64,000 nt of DNA from Candidatus Puniceispirillum sp. (GTDB lineage Bacteria; Pseudomonadota; Alphaproteobacteria; Caedimonadales; UBA1908). Below are positions 33,852-42,107 of this stretch, piece by piece (positions within the stretch are counted from its first letter, which is position 1; each line of letters starts with the position of its first letter). A program made the position numbers and the translations under genes. The notes beneath the pieces were generated by a model. The model worked only from the letters and a program-made list of their open reading frames with translations, did no database searches and was not told the origin of the DNA. The DNA is taken from NCBI GenBank assembly GCA_013822015.1, contig PNJU01000007.1:62001-126000 (forward strand). The letters are read 5' to 3'.

Positions 33852-34691
33852 ATGCGCAAAACGCCACTTAGTCTCTTGTGTCTTACCGTTATAGCTAGAA
33901 CAGTTTAATTTGATAACAGAAAACGAGGCAAGCGACGTGTATAGGGATACACGAGCGACGAGTGACGCATTATCAAATTATAAGGGTTCGGCTATATATG
34001 GAGCGCGCTCACCCATGCGCCCCTTTATGCCAGCGCCACTTCTCAAGGCACTGATGATTTAGCAGGCTCTGGGTATGGCCCGCATAGCGCAAATAAGCCC
34101 GATGAAACTGGTGAAGCCCTATATCAGCGGGCTCTTTTGTATAGAGACGGTAAAGACGGCACACCCAAGGATGTCAACGAAGCTAAACGACTTTTCCAGG
34201 AATATATTACGCGATTTGCCTTGCCAGGGGGAAAGCCTTTTCCCGAACTCTACGGAAAAGCGCATCATAATCTTGGCATGATTGCCTATAGACGCCAAGA
34301 CTATCTCACAGCACAGCAGCATTTTTCTGAAGCCGCGGCCCAAGGCATAGAATTGTCCAAGCGCAATATCTTGCAAATGCGCATCCATGGTCAGCTGCCA
34401 GCAACCCTGGAGGAGTGCTTCCTTGCCATTTGTGATTATCATGGGTACACGCTTCCCATGCCAAGAAGCGCTTTTGTTTTTGATCAAGCCCTTGGAAGCA
34501 TTTATTTCGGTGGTAATGCGAATATCAGTGGAAATTTTGGCGTTTTCTTAGATGCGATCCATTTGAAGAGTGCAAGCAGTATCAAGGCCCCGGTGGTCTG
34601 GATCAGAAATGAAGGCGGTCTGACGGGAGATGGGCGCGTGGAGGCACAACTCCTCGTTGTGGGCCAGAAAAAAATCGATTTAAAAAAATAA
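33852..34691 (+). pseudogene. Secreted Sel1/TPR-like gene interrupted by the 111-bp repeat
   Basis: AAAGGA precedes an ATG at 33852 that opens a signal peptide, MRKTPLSLLCLT, then meets a TAA inside the repeat at 33890-34000. Beyond the repeat the same frame continues without a stop: SALTHAPLYASA completes the signal peptide, followed by about 220 residues with EALYQRALLYRDGKDG, VNEAKRLFQEY, KAHHNLGMIAYRRQDYLTAQQHFSEAA (Sel1/TPR-like) and a strand-rich tail. The insert is 111 bases, a multiple of three, so its removal restores one open frame. As it stands the product would lack a signal peptide unless an internal start, such as TTG at 34137, is used. Confidence 0.75.
33890..34000 (+). repeat. 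111-bp palindromic repeat, copy 2 (insertion in a gene)
   Basis: About 94 percent identical to copy 1 at 21435-21545 and the same length. Here the inner arms TAATTTGATAA and TTATCAAATTA pair perfectly and the apical stem is GTGTAT-AGGG-ATACAC. It lies within the signal-peptide codons of the gene at 33852-34691. TA-rich ends suggest insertion at a TA target, but the exact boundary is ambiguous. Confidence 0.85.
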
Positions 34692-34699
34692 CCCTAACG

Positions 34700-34724
34700 A
34701 GAGGGGGCTTGCCCCCTCTTTTTC
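34700..34724 (+). terminator. Terminator after the interrupted gene
   Basis: AGAGGGGGC and GCCCCCTCT arms with a two-base gap, then T5. Confidence 0.85.
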
Positions 34725-34733
34725 TCTCAAAGC

Positions 34734-35327
34734 CTAGCTAGTCACCCGCGCGATGTAGCTCATATAGCCAATGAGCTCACCCTTCTCCCGCTTTTCAAGG
34801 GCGTACCACTTCTCGTTTTTGAAAACGGGCGAGACGCGCTCTTCATACACATGCCCACCGGCATCATAGCGGTAAAGACGCGATCCTGACAAAAGGTCTT
34901 GCGTCACAAACCCAAGGGCCAGCGCGTCAGGGCGATCCTTCAAGATCAGCCCTTGCGTTTTGAGGCCAGTTGAGGCCACACCCACACCGTCTTTGCCGTA
35001 AAGGGTGATGTCCTCATAGCGTGCATCCTTGTCCCTCAAAAGACGCAGCAAGCCCGCCATCTCGCCCTCACCCATGTCCGCCGTGAGGGGTTTGATGTCG
35101 AGGGTCCCGCGGGCACGCCTCTCCTCGTCCAAGCGCTTTGAAACGTCCTTTTGAGATAGGTGACCGGACGCCTCCTCAATAAACCTGCCCACAAAGGTAT
35201 ACACCTCTACATAGGTGTGATCGCTCAGGGGTTGAGAAAGCCCTGCCTCGTCTTTAGCGAGAAGCACAGACATGCCCAGACTGCAAATGGTCAGTGCACA
35301 CACAAAGACTTTTGTCACGCTTTTCAT
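34734..35327 (-). CDS. Secreted protein of unknown function
   Basis: 197 residues from the ATG at 35327, with AAGGAG seven bases upstream. Signal peptide of about 25 residues ending VLLAK. The mature part begins with YVEVYTFVGRFIEEASGHL, has ITLYGKDGVGVASTGLKTQGLILKDRPDAL split by turns, and ends WYALEKREKGELIGYMSYIARV. The phrase pattern (LYGKDG-VAS) resembles a PAS/Cache-like sensing or cysteine-less periplasmic fold, but no family can be named. Converges with the interrupted gene. Confidence 0.7.
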   Translation of the reverse strand: MKSVTKVFVCALTICSLGMSVLLAKDEAGLSQPLSDHTYVEVYTFVGRFIEEASGHLSQKDVSKRLDEERRARGTLDIKPLTADMGEGEMAGLLRLLRDKDARYEDITLYGKDGVGVASTGLKTQGLILKDRPDALALGFVTQDLLSGSRLYRYDAGGHVYEERVSPVFKNEKWYALEKREKGELIGYMSYIARVTS

Positions 35328-35941
35328 AAATAAACTCCTTTTCAAGGAACAGATCCCTTTACATGACGCGACTGTAAAATAGCAGGAAATGATCCGCGTG
35401 CCCAGACAGACACGTCATCGCCTTGGTGCGACTTCCTGTCAGCACCCCAAGGGCCATTGAACCCATACCCAAACAATCGGTTGAGCGTGCTCTCACCGCT
35501 CATATGAGGTCCATAATTTTGAATTTCCTAATGGTTTCTTAATGAAACCCATCCTATCCACGGTTTCTGTGGATAAGTTTGAGGACAAAACTCTCATATC
35601 GGCTGGATCACGAGGCTACGCCTAGAGCCGCTAGAAAATGATCATTTTTTGACCATCTTTGTAAGGTATTGATTTTATGATGTTTTTTAATGTAAAGAGG
35701 GGCAACCCAACTTTTCTAGAAAAATATTTTTGCGTTTTGGGGGGGCGCAGGGGTTGACAGTTTTTTTGTGCATAACTGGGGCAAGTCCACTTTTTCTTTT
35801 TACCAAGAAAAAGAAAACTGAGCACTGTGTGTTGCCAAATTTTCATCCAGAATGATTGATGATTTGCTTTTCTTTTAGGTGCGCGGGACGTGAATGGAGG
35901 AGACTTGCGTCAAAGGCCCCACGTGCGCACTGCAAGAACGA
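35328..35941. other. Gene-free, AT-rich interval with DnaA-box-like nonamers
   Basis: No credible gene in about 610 bases. TGTGGATAA at 35568-35576 is the exact complement of the DnaA box TTATCCACA; TGTGCATAA at 35767-35775 matches TTATNCACA; CTATCCACG at 35555 is a weak third. Several A/T-rich tracts lie between them, and a T/A-rich hairpin is at about 35790-35818. Compatible with a replication-origin or DnaA-regulated region, but two boxes are not enough to call it. Confidence 0.35.
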
Positions 35942-36820
35942 CTAGAACAGGACCTGCACCCGCTTCAAAAAAGGATCCGGGTCTGCTTTGTCCTCAAGAC
36001 ACCAGCTTGCAGCCAGGACCAGCCGCACATAAACCCAGTCCCGTAACGTCTGTGGTGACACCCCGGTTAAAGCGGAAAGAGTTGTAACACGGCGTTCAAA
36101 ATGCGCGCGAGCCTGGCTGCCCGGTGAGAGCTCTTGGTCTTTGAGAAAGTCAAAGGCTGCAACCTCAAAACCCTTTGGCCCCACAATGCCCTTGGGATCA
36201 ATCACGACGAACGTACGGTCGTTTTGCAAGATATTCTCCATATGGAGGTCGCCGTGTAAAAAGGCGTGAGCACCATCTATGTTAAGTAAGGCGACTGACA
36301 AATGTGTTGCACGCGCCAATACGCCGTGAGGCAATTTGCTTTCATCCACGCGGTGAAAGACGTTTAACCATTCCTGCACACTCTGCGCCCCATCAGGCCA
36401 GTCAGATGCTCCAAAAAGGGCATTCACGGCGCGTCCATAGACTGTTATGGCGCGGTCCTCATCCGCGTCAAAGAGCGCCTTGAGGGTAATGCCTGGCACC
36501 GCGCAGCGTAAAAGCAGTGCGCACAAGGCGGGGTCGTAGTCCAAGACCTCCACCGCGCCGTATCCTTGAAATGCGCGCAAAGCTAGCCACTCGCGCTGCA
36601 TTAGCTCCCCGTCACAACCGATCTTTAAACAAACAGGGCCGTGATCAGGTGAAAGAGCCCTTGCAACGTAGTGCCAGGACATATTTGGAACGGGTAGGAT
36701 CTGGGAGAGTTGCCAAAGCTTGGCGCGCTCTTCCACGGTTGCATCCAGAGAGGCTATCCACGCGGCACCTTTGGGACCGTGAAGTGAGGTGATATTTTGT
36801 TTAAGTGTTTCCATAGACAT
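35942..36820 (-). CDS. APH(6)/hydroxyurea-kinase-family phosphotransferase
   Basis: 292 residues. Kinase-like fold: VCLKIGCDGELMQREWLALRAF with the ATP lysine, catalytic loop FLHGDLHMENIL with H189-G-D191, and VVIDPKGIVGPKGFEVA, the metal-binding Asp segment in the form typical of streptomycin 6-kinase and hydroxyurea phosphotransferases. Chromosomal members are often not resistance genes; the substrate is unknown. The start codon lies within a perfect inverted repeat (36803-36830). ATG at 36820 or 36814; 12 bases follow the upstream complex I gene. Confidence 0.78.
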   Translation of the reverse strand: MSMETLKQNITSLHGPKGAAWIASLDATVEERAKLWQLSQILPVPNMSWHYVARALSPDHGPVCLKIGCDGELMQREWLALRAFQGYGAVEVLDYDPALCALLLRCAVPGITLKALFDADEDRAITVYGRAVNALFGASDWPDGAQSVQEWLNVFHRVDESKLPHGVLARATHLSVALLNIDGAHAFLHGDLHMENILQNDRTFVVIDPKGIVGPKGFEVAAFDFLKDQELSPGSQARAHFERRVTTLSALTGVSPQTLRDWVYVRLVLAASWCLEDKADPDPFLKRVQVLF

Positions 36821-36830
36821 GGAAACACTT
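36803..36830 (-). promoter_or_regulatory. Perfect inverted repeat over the kinase start codon
   Basis: AAGTGTTTCCAT and ATGGAAACACTT, 12 bases each, around AGAC. In mRNA this would be a stable hairpin containing both possible ATG codons. Confidence 0.55.
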
Positions 36831-36832
36831 CC

Positions 36833-37132
36833 CTAGTAAAGGGGCTTATCTGCCCGAAAGTGTGATCCGTATTGCTTGGGATGGACATGGTCGCCTTTGG
36901 GCGCCTCCACGTCATAGGTCCAGTTTTTTGCCTTTGCAAAGGCAACGGCCTCCTCAAGGCTCGCAAAAGTCAGATTTTTAGTACAAAAGGGTGCCGTACT
37001 TGCCTGCCACCCCATGAGCGCGTCTTGGTAGGACGCTTCCCACGCCACGATGGTCATGGTCCACTGCCCTTGGCACGCACGCCCCGATTGCATGGCTGTC
37101 TTGCTATAGGGAAAAATGCGTACGTGGGTCAT
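36833..37132 (-). CDS. Complex I accessory subunit, NDUFS4-like (ETC complex I domain)
   Basis: 99 residues. RIFPYSKTAMQSGRACQGQW at the start, MGWQASTAP (the usual MGW-S-D motif), LTFASLEEAVAFAKAKNWTYDV and YGSHFRADKP at the end are the landmarks of the alphaproteobacterial 18-kDa-type NADH:ubiquinone oxidoreductase accessory subunit. It binds near the N-module of respiratory complex I on the cytoplasmic side. No nuo genes are nearby, which is normal for this gene. AAGGAT precedes the ATG. Confidence 0.85.
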   Translation of the reverse strand: MTHVRIFPYSKTAMQSGRACQGQWTMTIVAWEASYQDALMGWQASTAPFCTKNLTFASLEEAVAFAKAKNWTYDVEAPKGDHVHPKQYGSHFRADKPLY

Positions 37133-37205
37133 GGTCCAAAATCCTTACTTCACTCATGGCCCTTTAGTGTGGCAGGGGAGGCAAAGAAATGCAAGAACCC
37201 CCGCG

Positions 37206-37796
37206 CTATATAAACTGACAGGCCTTCTCGAGGGATAGCCGCGGTGCGCGCGCATAAAGGTGCGCGGGATCCCCCACACCAATATTACACAGGATCTGGG
37301 AGCGCCAAGTGGTGCCTGCAAAAAAGAGGGTATCCACACGCGCCGCATCAAAGCCTGTCATGGGCCCACAGTCGAGACCACAGGCTCTGGCTGCCATGAT
37401 AAAGTAGCCATGCTGGAGGGTGGCGTTGAGCTTGGCGGTCTGGAGAGCAAAGTCGCGCCTATCCTCTCCCTCGAACCACGTGCGTGCCTTGTTCTGGGGG
37501 GACAAATGGTCGAGATCCCTCCAAAATTCCTCGTCATAGCCCATGATCACCGTGACGGGCGCCGCCATGGTCTGGGGCACGTTTGGGGCCATGAGCGCCT
37601 CTTTGAGACGCTCCTTTGCGTCACGGCTCATCACAAAGGTATAGCGCGCAGGACAACAGTTGGTGCTGGTGGGGCCCATTTTTGTCAGGGCGTAGATCTC
37701 TTCGAGCTGCTCGGCAGACACCTGCCTGTCTTGCCACCCATGGTATGTGCGTGCCTTGCGAAAAAGAAGGTCCAGACTTCTGCTCTCAAGTGTCAT
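37206..37796 (-). CDS. Nitroreductase-family protein, RutE/HadB-like
   Basis: 196 residues. RTYHGWQDRQVSAEQLEEIY, then MGPTSTNCCPARYTFV (FMN-contact segment) and YFIMAARACGLDCGPMTGFD match the malonic-semialdehyde-reductase-like branch of nitroreductases. A flavin-dependent NAD(P)H reductase in the cytoplasm; no other rut genes are here, so pyrimidine breakdown is not implied. Nine bases upstream of it on this strand lies dps; the two are probably co-transcribed. Confidence 0.85.
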   Translation of the reverse strand: MTLESRSLDLLFRKARTYHGWQDRQVSAEQLEEIYALTKMGPTSTNCCPARYTFVMSRDAKERLKEALMAPNVPQTMAAPVTVIMGYDEEFWRDLDHLSPQNKARTWFEGEDRRDFALQTAKLNATLQHGYFIMAARACGLDCGPMTGFDAARVDTLFFAGTTWRSQILCNIGVGDPAHLYARAPRLSLEKACQFI

Positions 37797-37805
37797 GATC
37801 GCCCC

Positions 37806-38237
37806 CTAGCCAAGCTTTGCGTCCATAAACCAAAGGCTTTTCTCGTGGTAGCGCAGGCGCCCCACAAGAAAGTCCGCTGTTCCTTCATCCCCTTCTTTAC
37901 TCGCTTGGGTGATGAGTCCCTTGATCACAGTGATGAGGGTGCGCTGATCCTTGGCAAGGTCCGTAAACATCACTTGGACGTCCGCAGACAACAAAGGATC
38001 GCTCAGGCGCCTCATTTTATCTAGCCCACCTAGGGTGATGTGGGCGCTTTGGTCCTGCATACGCAGCCTTTCGGCGATCTCGTCAACGGCCTCTTGAAGA
38101 TTTTCATAAAAATCACCCAGGAAAGCGTGATCTTGCATAAACGTATTGCCTTTGATGTGCCAATGATACACCTGTGCCTTGACGGTCAAAGCGTACGTAT
38201 CGGCAAGAAATTGGCGCAGCGCGTCGAAATAGTCCAT
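37806..38237 (-). CDS. dps: Dps-family ferritin-like protein
   Basis: Dodecameric iron-storage and DNA-protection protein, oxidising ferrous iron with peroxide. 143 residues. VYHWHIKGNTFMQDHAFLGDFYENLQEAVDEIAER is the family core, with the intersubunit ferroxidase His/Asp/Glu in WHIKG, HAFLGDFYE and DEIAER. Short N-terminus without a lysine-rich tail, so direct DNA binding is uncertain. AGGAGG stands six bases before the ATG, the strongest ribosome-binding site in this block, suggesting high expression. Confidence 0.9.
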   Translation of the reverse strand: MDYFDALRQFLADTYALTVKAQVYHWHIKGNTFMQDHAFLGDFYENLQEAVDEIAERLRMQDQSAHITLGGLDKMRRLSDPLLSADVQVMFTDLAKDQRTLITVIKGLITQASKEGDEGTADFLVGRLRYHEKSLWFMDAKLG

Positions 38238-38313
38238 GGGAGCCTCCTATGTTTCATATGAAGTGGATTGATCTTTACATTATCCTTCTTTTGTCTTAAG
38301 AAACCGTTTCTTT

Positions 38314-39222
38314 TTAGGCAGCAGGCGCAGTCGATGGCTTTATATCGGGCGCGGGCGGCGTTGGTGCTGGTTTTGAATCGCCAGAAGCGGGAGAGGGCAC
38401 TGCAGGCACCTTTTGTCCTTGAGCGTCCTTAGGCATCACGGGCGCCTGAGGCGCTGTGCCGGCTGCCCCGGCGCCCCCTTCTTGCAAAATAATGCGACGC
38501 TTACTGAGCTCTGTCATGAGATACCCCGCCTTCACAGGTTCCATATTCGTTAAGATAAGCGCAGCCTTTTGAGGCTTCACCTTCTCCATAATGGCCACAA
38601 GAGAATTGAAGTCCATAGCCTCAATGCGCTGGGCCGCCTCCTTGGGCTTCATGCTCTCAACCATCTGCACCACGCGCTTGAGGTTGTCGCTTTCCTTCTG
38701 GTTAACGGAGCTCAAGATCTCTTCCAGGGACTTGCGCGTCTGGGAAAGGGATTTGGATCGCTCTTGAATCTCACTATTAATGACGTCTTGAATGGCTTGC
38801 TCGTGGATACTGCCGCCCGCCTTCTTGGGAGCCTGTTCCTTTTGCTGATCGATCTGAAGAAGCGTACTCAGCGCCTCTGGCGTGAGGGTCATGGGGTCGA
38901 TATCGGCTGCGTTTACGCTTGCTTTTGGTGCGTTAACAGGCGGTTTTTGGGGCGCCCCCGTTTGACTTGCCTGGGTCGCTGGTGCCGGTGGCGCAGGCGC
39001 AGGTGCTGCGGCCGGTTCCTCCGCGTAAACCGAGCGGACCTCCAATGGCGACTGACCCTGGGACAGATGGTGCCATAGGGAGCTGACCTTCATGGTCAAA
39101 AGGAGCGTTGCACAGAAAATCACAATGGGCAAAAGACGCACCCGCAGGAAGAAAAAACGCTTCAAGAGTTCCTTGGTGTTGGTATAGCGGCGCGTGGCCG
39201 TCATGAGAAAGGGATTGTTCAT
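38314..39222 (-). CDS. motE: MotE-family flagellar motor chaperone
   Basis: 302 residues. One membrane helix near the N-terminus (VRLLPIVIFCATLLLTM), then a Pro/Ala-rich linker (about 65-100), a coiled coil (about 140-200), and an MgtE-N-like domain (about 195-245) with VVQMVESMKPKEAAQRIEAM and PQKAALILTNMEPVKAGYLM, followed by a second Pro/Ala tail. This is the MotE plan, a periplasmic chaperone of MotC in alphaproteobacteria. The ATG overlaps the stop of the DUF6468 gene (ATGA). Last gene of the fliL operon. Confidence 0.78.
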   Translation of the reverse strand: MNNPFLMTATRRYTNTKELLKRFFFLRVRLLPIVIFCATLLLTMKVSSLWHHLSQGQSPLEVRSVYAEEPAAAPAPAPPAPATQASQTGAPQKPPVNAPKASVNAADIDPMTLTPEALSTLLQIDQQKEQAPKKAGGSIHEQAIQDVINSEIQERSKSLSQTRKSLEEILSSVNQKESDNLKRVVQMVESMKPKEAAQRIEAMDFNSLVAIMEKVKPQKAALILTNMEPVKAGYLMTELSKRRIILQEGGAGAAGTAPQAPVMPKDAQGQKVPAVPSPASGDSKPAPTPPAPDIKPSTAPAA

Positions 39223-39671
39223 CGCACATTCCTCAGATTACGCACGAGCTCTGGCTCTTCATCAACACTTGGCTCTTCAGGTGCGCTTTTACCTTTCTTC
39301 GCTTTCTTTGCGGCACTGCTCGCAGCCACCGCCTCCGTTTGCATGGCTTTTGCCTGGGTCACGAGCGCCTCAAGCTTTTGGGTTGCCGCCTCCCCTCGCT
39401 CCACTAAAAAGCTTAAATCTGACGCAAGGGTCCCACCCTGGGTGAGTTTATCCTGAAGCTGGGAAAAGGTGCGCTCGCCAGCGACCCTCAACCCGTCCAT
39501 GCTGGCCTCAGCCTTTGAGAGCGACCGCGTAAAATTCTCAAGAAAGGTTTGAAGCTCCCCACGGCTTTGATAAAGACTCGATAGCTTTTTATTCAAAGAG
39601 ATGGCATAGGCAATGGTCGCGATCAAAAAACCTATCACAATGAAATCAAGGATAATATTAAAGGTCATCAT
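39219..39671 (-). CDS. DUF6468 flagellar-operon protein
   Basis: 150 residues. One N-terminal membrane helix (LDFIVIGFLIATIAYAISL), then a helical region SLYQSRGELQTFLENFTRSL and KAEASMDGLR, and a Lys/Glu-rich tail. Small proteins with this plan sit between fliM and motE in many alphaproteobacteria. Overlaps both neighbours by four bases. Role in the flagellum not established. Confidence 0.72.
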   Translation of the reverse strand: MMTFNIILDFIVIGFLIATIAYAISLNKKLSSLYQSRGELQTFLENFTRSLSKAEASMDGLRVAGERTFSQLQDKLTQGGTLASDLSFLVERGEAATQKLEALVTQAKAMQTEAVAASSAAKKAKKGKSAPEEPSVDEEPELVRNLRNVR

Positions 39672-40753
39672 GATGAGGGCTCCCCGTGGTGCTCTATGAA
39701 ATTCTCGTCCACTTGCAGGGCGATATTACGATTACGTTGACCCGTGCGTCCTTTAAGCACCAGTTTGTCCCCTGAAAAGATGTAAACAGGCGACTCTGGC
39801 TTTGCTCGCAGATCCACAAAGGAGCCTTTTTCCCAGTTAAGAACGTCCCCGAGAGATACACAAACCCGGTCAAGAACGGCCTCCAAGGTCACGTTGGATT
39901 GCCACACCTCTTGACTGAAGTGATTCTCCCAAATGTCGTCTTGTCCCGTTTTGTCACCCATAAACATTTGGAGCAGCTGATCACGCACAGGCTCAAGGGA
40001 AGAATAGGGAATGAGAAACTCGATGTAGCCCGCGCACGTGTCAACCTCCACATTCACGCGCGCCACAATGGCCGCGTTCACGGGACGCACGATGGTGGCA
40101 AAGCGTGGGTTTGTCTCCATGCGCTCAAAGGAAAACGTCACGTCATCAACGGGGGCAAAGGACGTCGTAAAGTCCTCAAGCACGACGGAGAACAGGCGCT
40201 CCAGAAGGCGCTGCTCAATGGTTGTGAAAGGACGCCCTTCAATTTTAAGGCCACCTGAAGTTTTACGCCCCCCTAAAAGAGAGTCCACAAAGCTGTAGAT
40301 AAGGGCCGTCTCCATGGTGAGAAGCCCCCACGTCCCCCACTTGTTGGAGCGAAAAACACCAATAAGGGTCGGCAACGGGATACGGTCCAGATACTCACCA
40401 AAACGCGTTGCTGACATATTTTTCAGGGAAACTTCGACGTTTTCAGACGTAAAGTTACGCAGACTTGTCGACATCAGGCGCACCAGGCGGTCAAAGACCA
40501 CCTCCAACATGGGAAGGCGTTCGTAGGAAATCTGGTGGGAGTCAACGAGAACCTTCCAACCGCTCAAGGTCTTACTGGCGGCCTGGTCGAATCCCAGAAG
40601 GCTGTCAATCTCATCCTGATTGAGGATGCGTTCCTCCCGTTGGGGAGCGGCAGCCACAGACGCGCTTTCTGGGGCACCCTCTTCGCCCTCAGCGGCCATG
40701 GCCTCCCACTCGGCCATGAGTTCTTCTTCGCTCTTGCCTTGGTCCTCGTTCAC
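39668..40753 (-). CDS. fliM: Flagellar motor switch protein FliM
   Basis: C-ring component that binds phospho-CheY and sets rotation. 361 residues. The N-terminal ILNQDEIDSLLGFD resembles the CheY-binding helix but is preceded by 40 acidic residues. The middle domain has MSTSLRNFTSENVEVSL, GGRKTSGG and FERMETNPRFATIVRP, the usual FliM core. The C-terminal SpoA domain has LGDVLNWEKGSFVDLR and VLKGRTGQRNRNIALQV. Eight bases after fliL. Confidence 0.94.
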   Translation of the reverse strand: MNEDQGKSEEELMAEWEAMAAEGEEGAPESASVAAAPQREERILNQDEIDSLLGFDQAASKTLSGWKVLVDSHQISYERLPMLEVVFDRLVRLMSTSLRNFTSENVEVSLKNMSATRFGEYLDRIPLPTLIGVFRSNKWGTWGLLTMETALIYSFVDSLLGGRKTSGGLKIEGRPFTTIEQRLLERLFSVVLEDFTTSFAPVDDVTFSFERMETNPRFATIVRPVNAAIVARVNVEVDTCAGYIEFLIPYSSLEPVRDQLLQMFMGDKTGQDDIWENHFSQEVWQSNVTLEAVLDRVCVSLGDVLNWEKGSFVDLRAKPESPVYIFSGDKLVLKGRTGQRNRNIALQVDENFIEHHGEPSS

Positions 40754-40761
40754 ATGCCCCC

Positions 40762-41283
40762 CTATTGTACAAGCATCTGGTCAAACAGGATGTTCGACAC
40801 CTTGAGCGGCGCCAGAACAGAGTTAGCTTGCTTCAGGAGCTCCTCTCGCAATCTTTGTAGCCCTGCCCCGCCCTCTAAATCCTCCGTACGCAACTGGCGC
40901 AGATAAACCTGAAAAGCGTCAATAAGGCGCGGACGCAAAAGCTCCGCCGTTTTCAGTGCTTCTGCGTTCGGCAGCTCGAGTTTCAAGGACAGCCTCAAAA
41001 AAGGTGTCGCCCGGGATTTTTTAGTGCTTTTTGTCAGGTTAATGAGAAGCTCTTTAATTTCCAGATAGGAGACTTCCGTGGGCGCGTGTGCTTCAGCGGC
41101 AGCGGGCTTATGGTCACCCTTGGAAAAAATCTTCTCTCCAAAACCTGTGAAGTAAAGGGCCGCAAAGACAATCCCTGTGAGCACAATGGGCCCCAAGACC
41201 ATGGCTAAAATCAAAGGTAATTTGGATTTCTTTTCCCCTTCAGCGGGCGCGCCTTCCTCTGCGCCGTGTGCCTCTTCCGCCAT
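40762..41283 (-). CDS. fliL: Flagellar basal-body-associated protein FliL
   Basis: Single-pass membrane protein near the stators. 173 residues if it starts at MAEEAHGAEE (ATG at 41283, GAGGGGG close upstream); an ATG at 41295 adds four residues. Membrane helix LPLILAMVLGPIVLTGIVF; periplasmic part SYLEIKELLINLTKS and FLRLSLKLEL, then LRPRLIDAFQVYLRQL and ISNILFDQMLVQ, the typical FliL end. First gene of fliL-fliM-DUF6468-motE. Confidence 0.9.
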   Translation of the reverse strand: MAEEAHGAEEGAPAEGEKKSKLPLILAMVLGPIVLTGIVFAALYFTGFGEKIFSKGDHKPAAAEAHAPTEVSYLEIKELLINLTKSTKKSRATPFLRLSLKLELPNAEALKTAELLRPRLIDAFQVYLRQLRTEDLEGGAGLQRLREELLKQANSVLAPLKVSNILFDQMLVQ

Positions 41284-41363
41284 TTGCCCCCTCATTATGC
41301 TTATAATTTTGTATGTTATATCATAGGAGAGGGAAGCTCTTCGCGCAAGAAGCCACGTCATAT

Positions 41364-41388
41364 AAAAACGCACCTGACGTATTCAGGT
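41364..41388 (-). terminator. Terminator of the bolA-grx operon
   Basis: On the minus strand ACCTGA pairs with TCAGGT around five bases, then GCG and T5. A short stem. Confidence 0.5.
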
Positions 41389-41415
41389 CACAGCGTGTGC
41401 TTTTTTACGGCAGAA

Positions 41416-41748
41416 TCAGGCGAGGATACCCTGGGCGCGAAAGTACGCTTCCAGCTCGCCGCTTTGGTACATATCGCGCACAATGTCAGCGCCGCCAATA
41501 AACTCGCCCTTAATGTACAGCTGAGGAATGGTTGGCCAATTTGTGTAGTCTTTAATGGCTTGGCGCAAATCTTGGCGCTCTAAAATATTGACGCCCGCAA
41601 AGGGAACACTCAAGCGCTCCAGTACCTGGCATACAAACCCCGAAAACCCACAAAGGGGCATCTCTGGCGTGCCTTTCATGAAAAGCAGAACAGGATTTTG
41701 CGCAAGCAAAACATCGATCTCTTCAAAAAGTGCGGGCGCGTCAGTCAT
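41416..41748 (-). CDS. grxD: Monothiol glutaredoxin, Grx4/GrxD type
   Basis: 110 residues. CGFS active site at C33-S36 in MKGTPEMPLCGFSGFV, TNWPTIPQLYIKGEFIGGADIV with the cis-Pro and glutathione contacts. Monothiol glutaredoxins of this type carry a glutathione-bound 2Fe-2S cluster and pair with BolA. Here the bolA gene is six bases upstream on the same strand, so the complex is probably made together. Confidence 0.95.
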   Translation of the reverse strand: MTDAPALFEEIDVLLAQNPVLLFMKGTPEMPLCGFSGFVCQVLERLSVPFAGVNILERQDLRQAIKDYTNWPTIPQLYIKGEFIGGADIVRDMYQSGELEAYFRAQGILA

Positions 41749-41754
41749 CTAGGG

Positions 41755-42024
41755 TTACTCCTTTGCGGGTACGAGGGTTTTTAAGGAAAGGGCATGGAGG
41801 CGGTCGGCCATGAGATCTCCCAGCGCTTCAAAGACCGCCTTGTGTTGGGCCACGCGGGTCATACCTTCAAAAACTGAAGAGATAATACGGACTTGATAGT
41901 GGTCACCGTCCCCACGTGTATCTTCAATATCTATGCGCGCACCCGGAAATGCACTTGCCAACATGGCGTATAGGTCATCACGTCTTATGGCCACGGGCAC
42001 ATCCTTTCTGACAATATTAGGCAT
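41755..42024 (-). CDS. BolA-family protein
   Basis: 89 residues from the ATG at 42024; an open stretch to 42087 is not family-like. DDLYAMLASAFPGARIDIEDTRGDGDHYQVRIIS is split by the BolA loop, then RVAQHKAVFEALGDLM, with the conserved HK-V-AL and the cluster-ligand His in the last helix region. Pairs with the CGFS glutaredoxin six bases downstream for Fe-S trafficking or iron sensing. Confidence 0.9.
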   Translation of the reverse strand: MPNIVRKDVPVAIRRDDLYAMLASAFPGARIDIEDTRGDGDHYQVRIISSVFEGMTRVAQHKAVFEALGDLMADRLHALSLKTLVPAKE

Positions 42025-42107
42025 TGGACGAGTCTTGTTTCCTATGGCACACTCTAAGGGTAAAGAGCAACAAAAAAGACTCAGCAAGCAAGAAACAGGG
42101 AAGCTAC

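Noticed and set aside
35328-35941. Firm call of oriC
   Set aside because: Only two good DnaA boxes and none of the usual origin-flanking genes; left as a hypothesis.
35881-36087. Small plus-strand frame starting near 35890
   Set aside because: Mostly antisense to the APH(6)-like kinase gene, with basic low-complexity translation and no family.
41340-41365. Second sigma-54 promoter upstream of fliL
   Set aside because: GTGGCTTCTTGCGC on the minus strand has GG and GC only six bases apart; the required spacing is ten.
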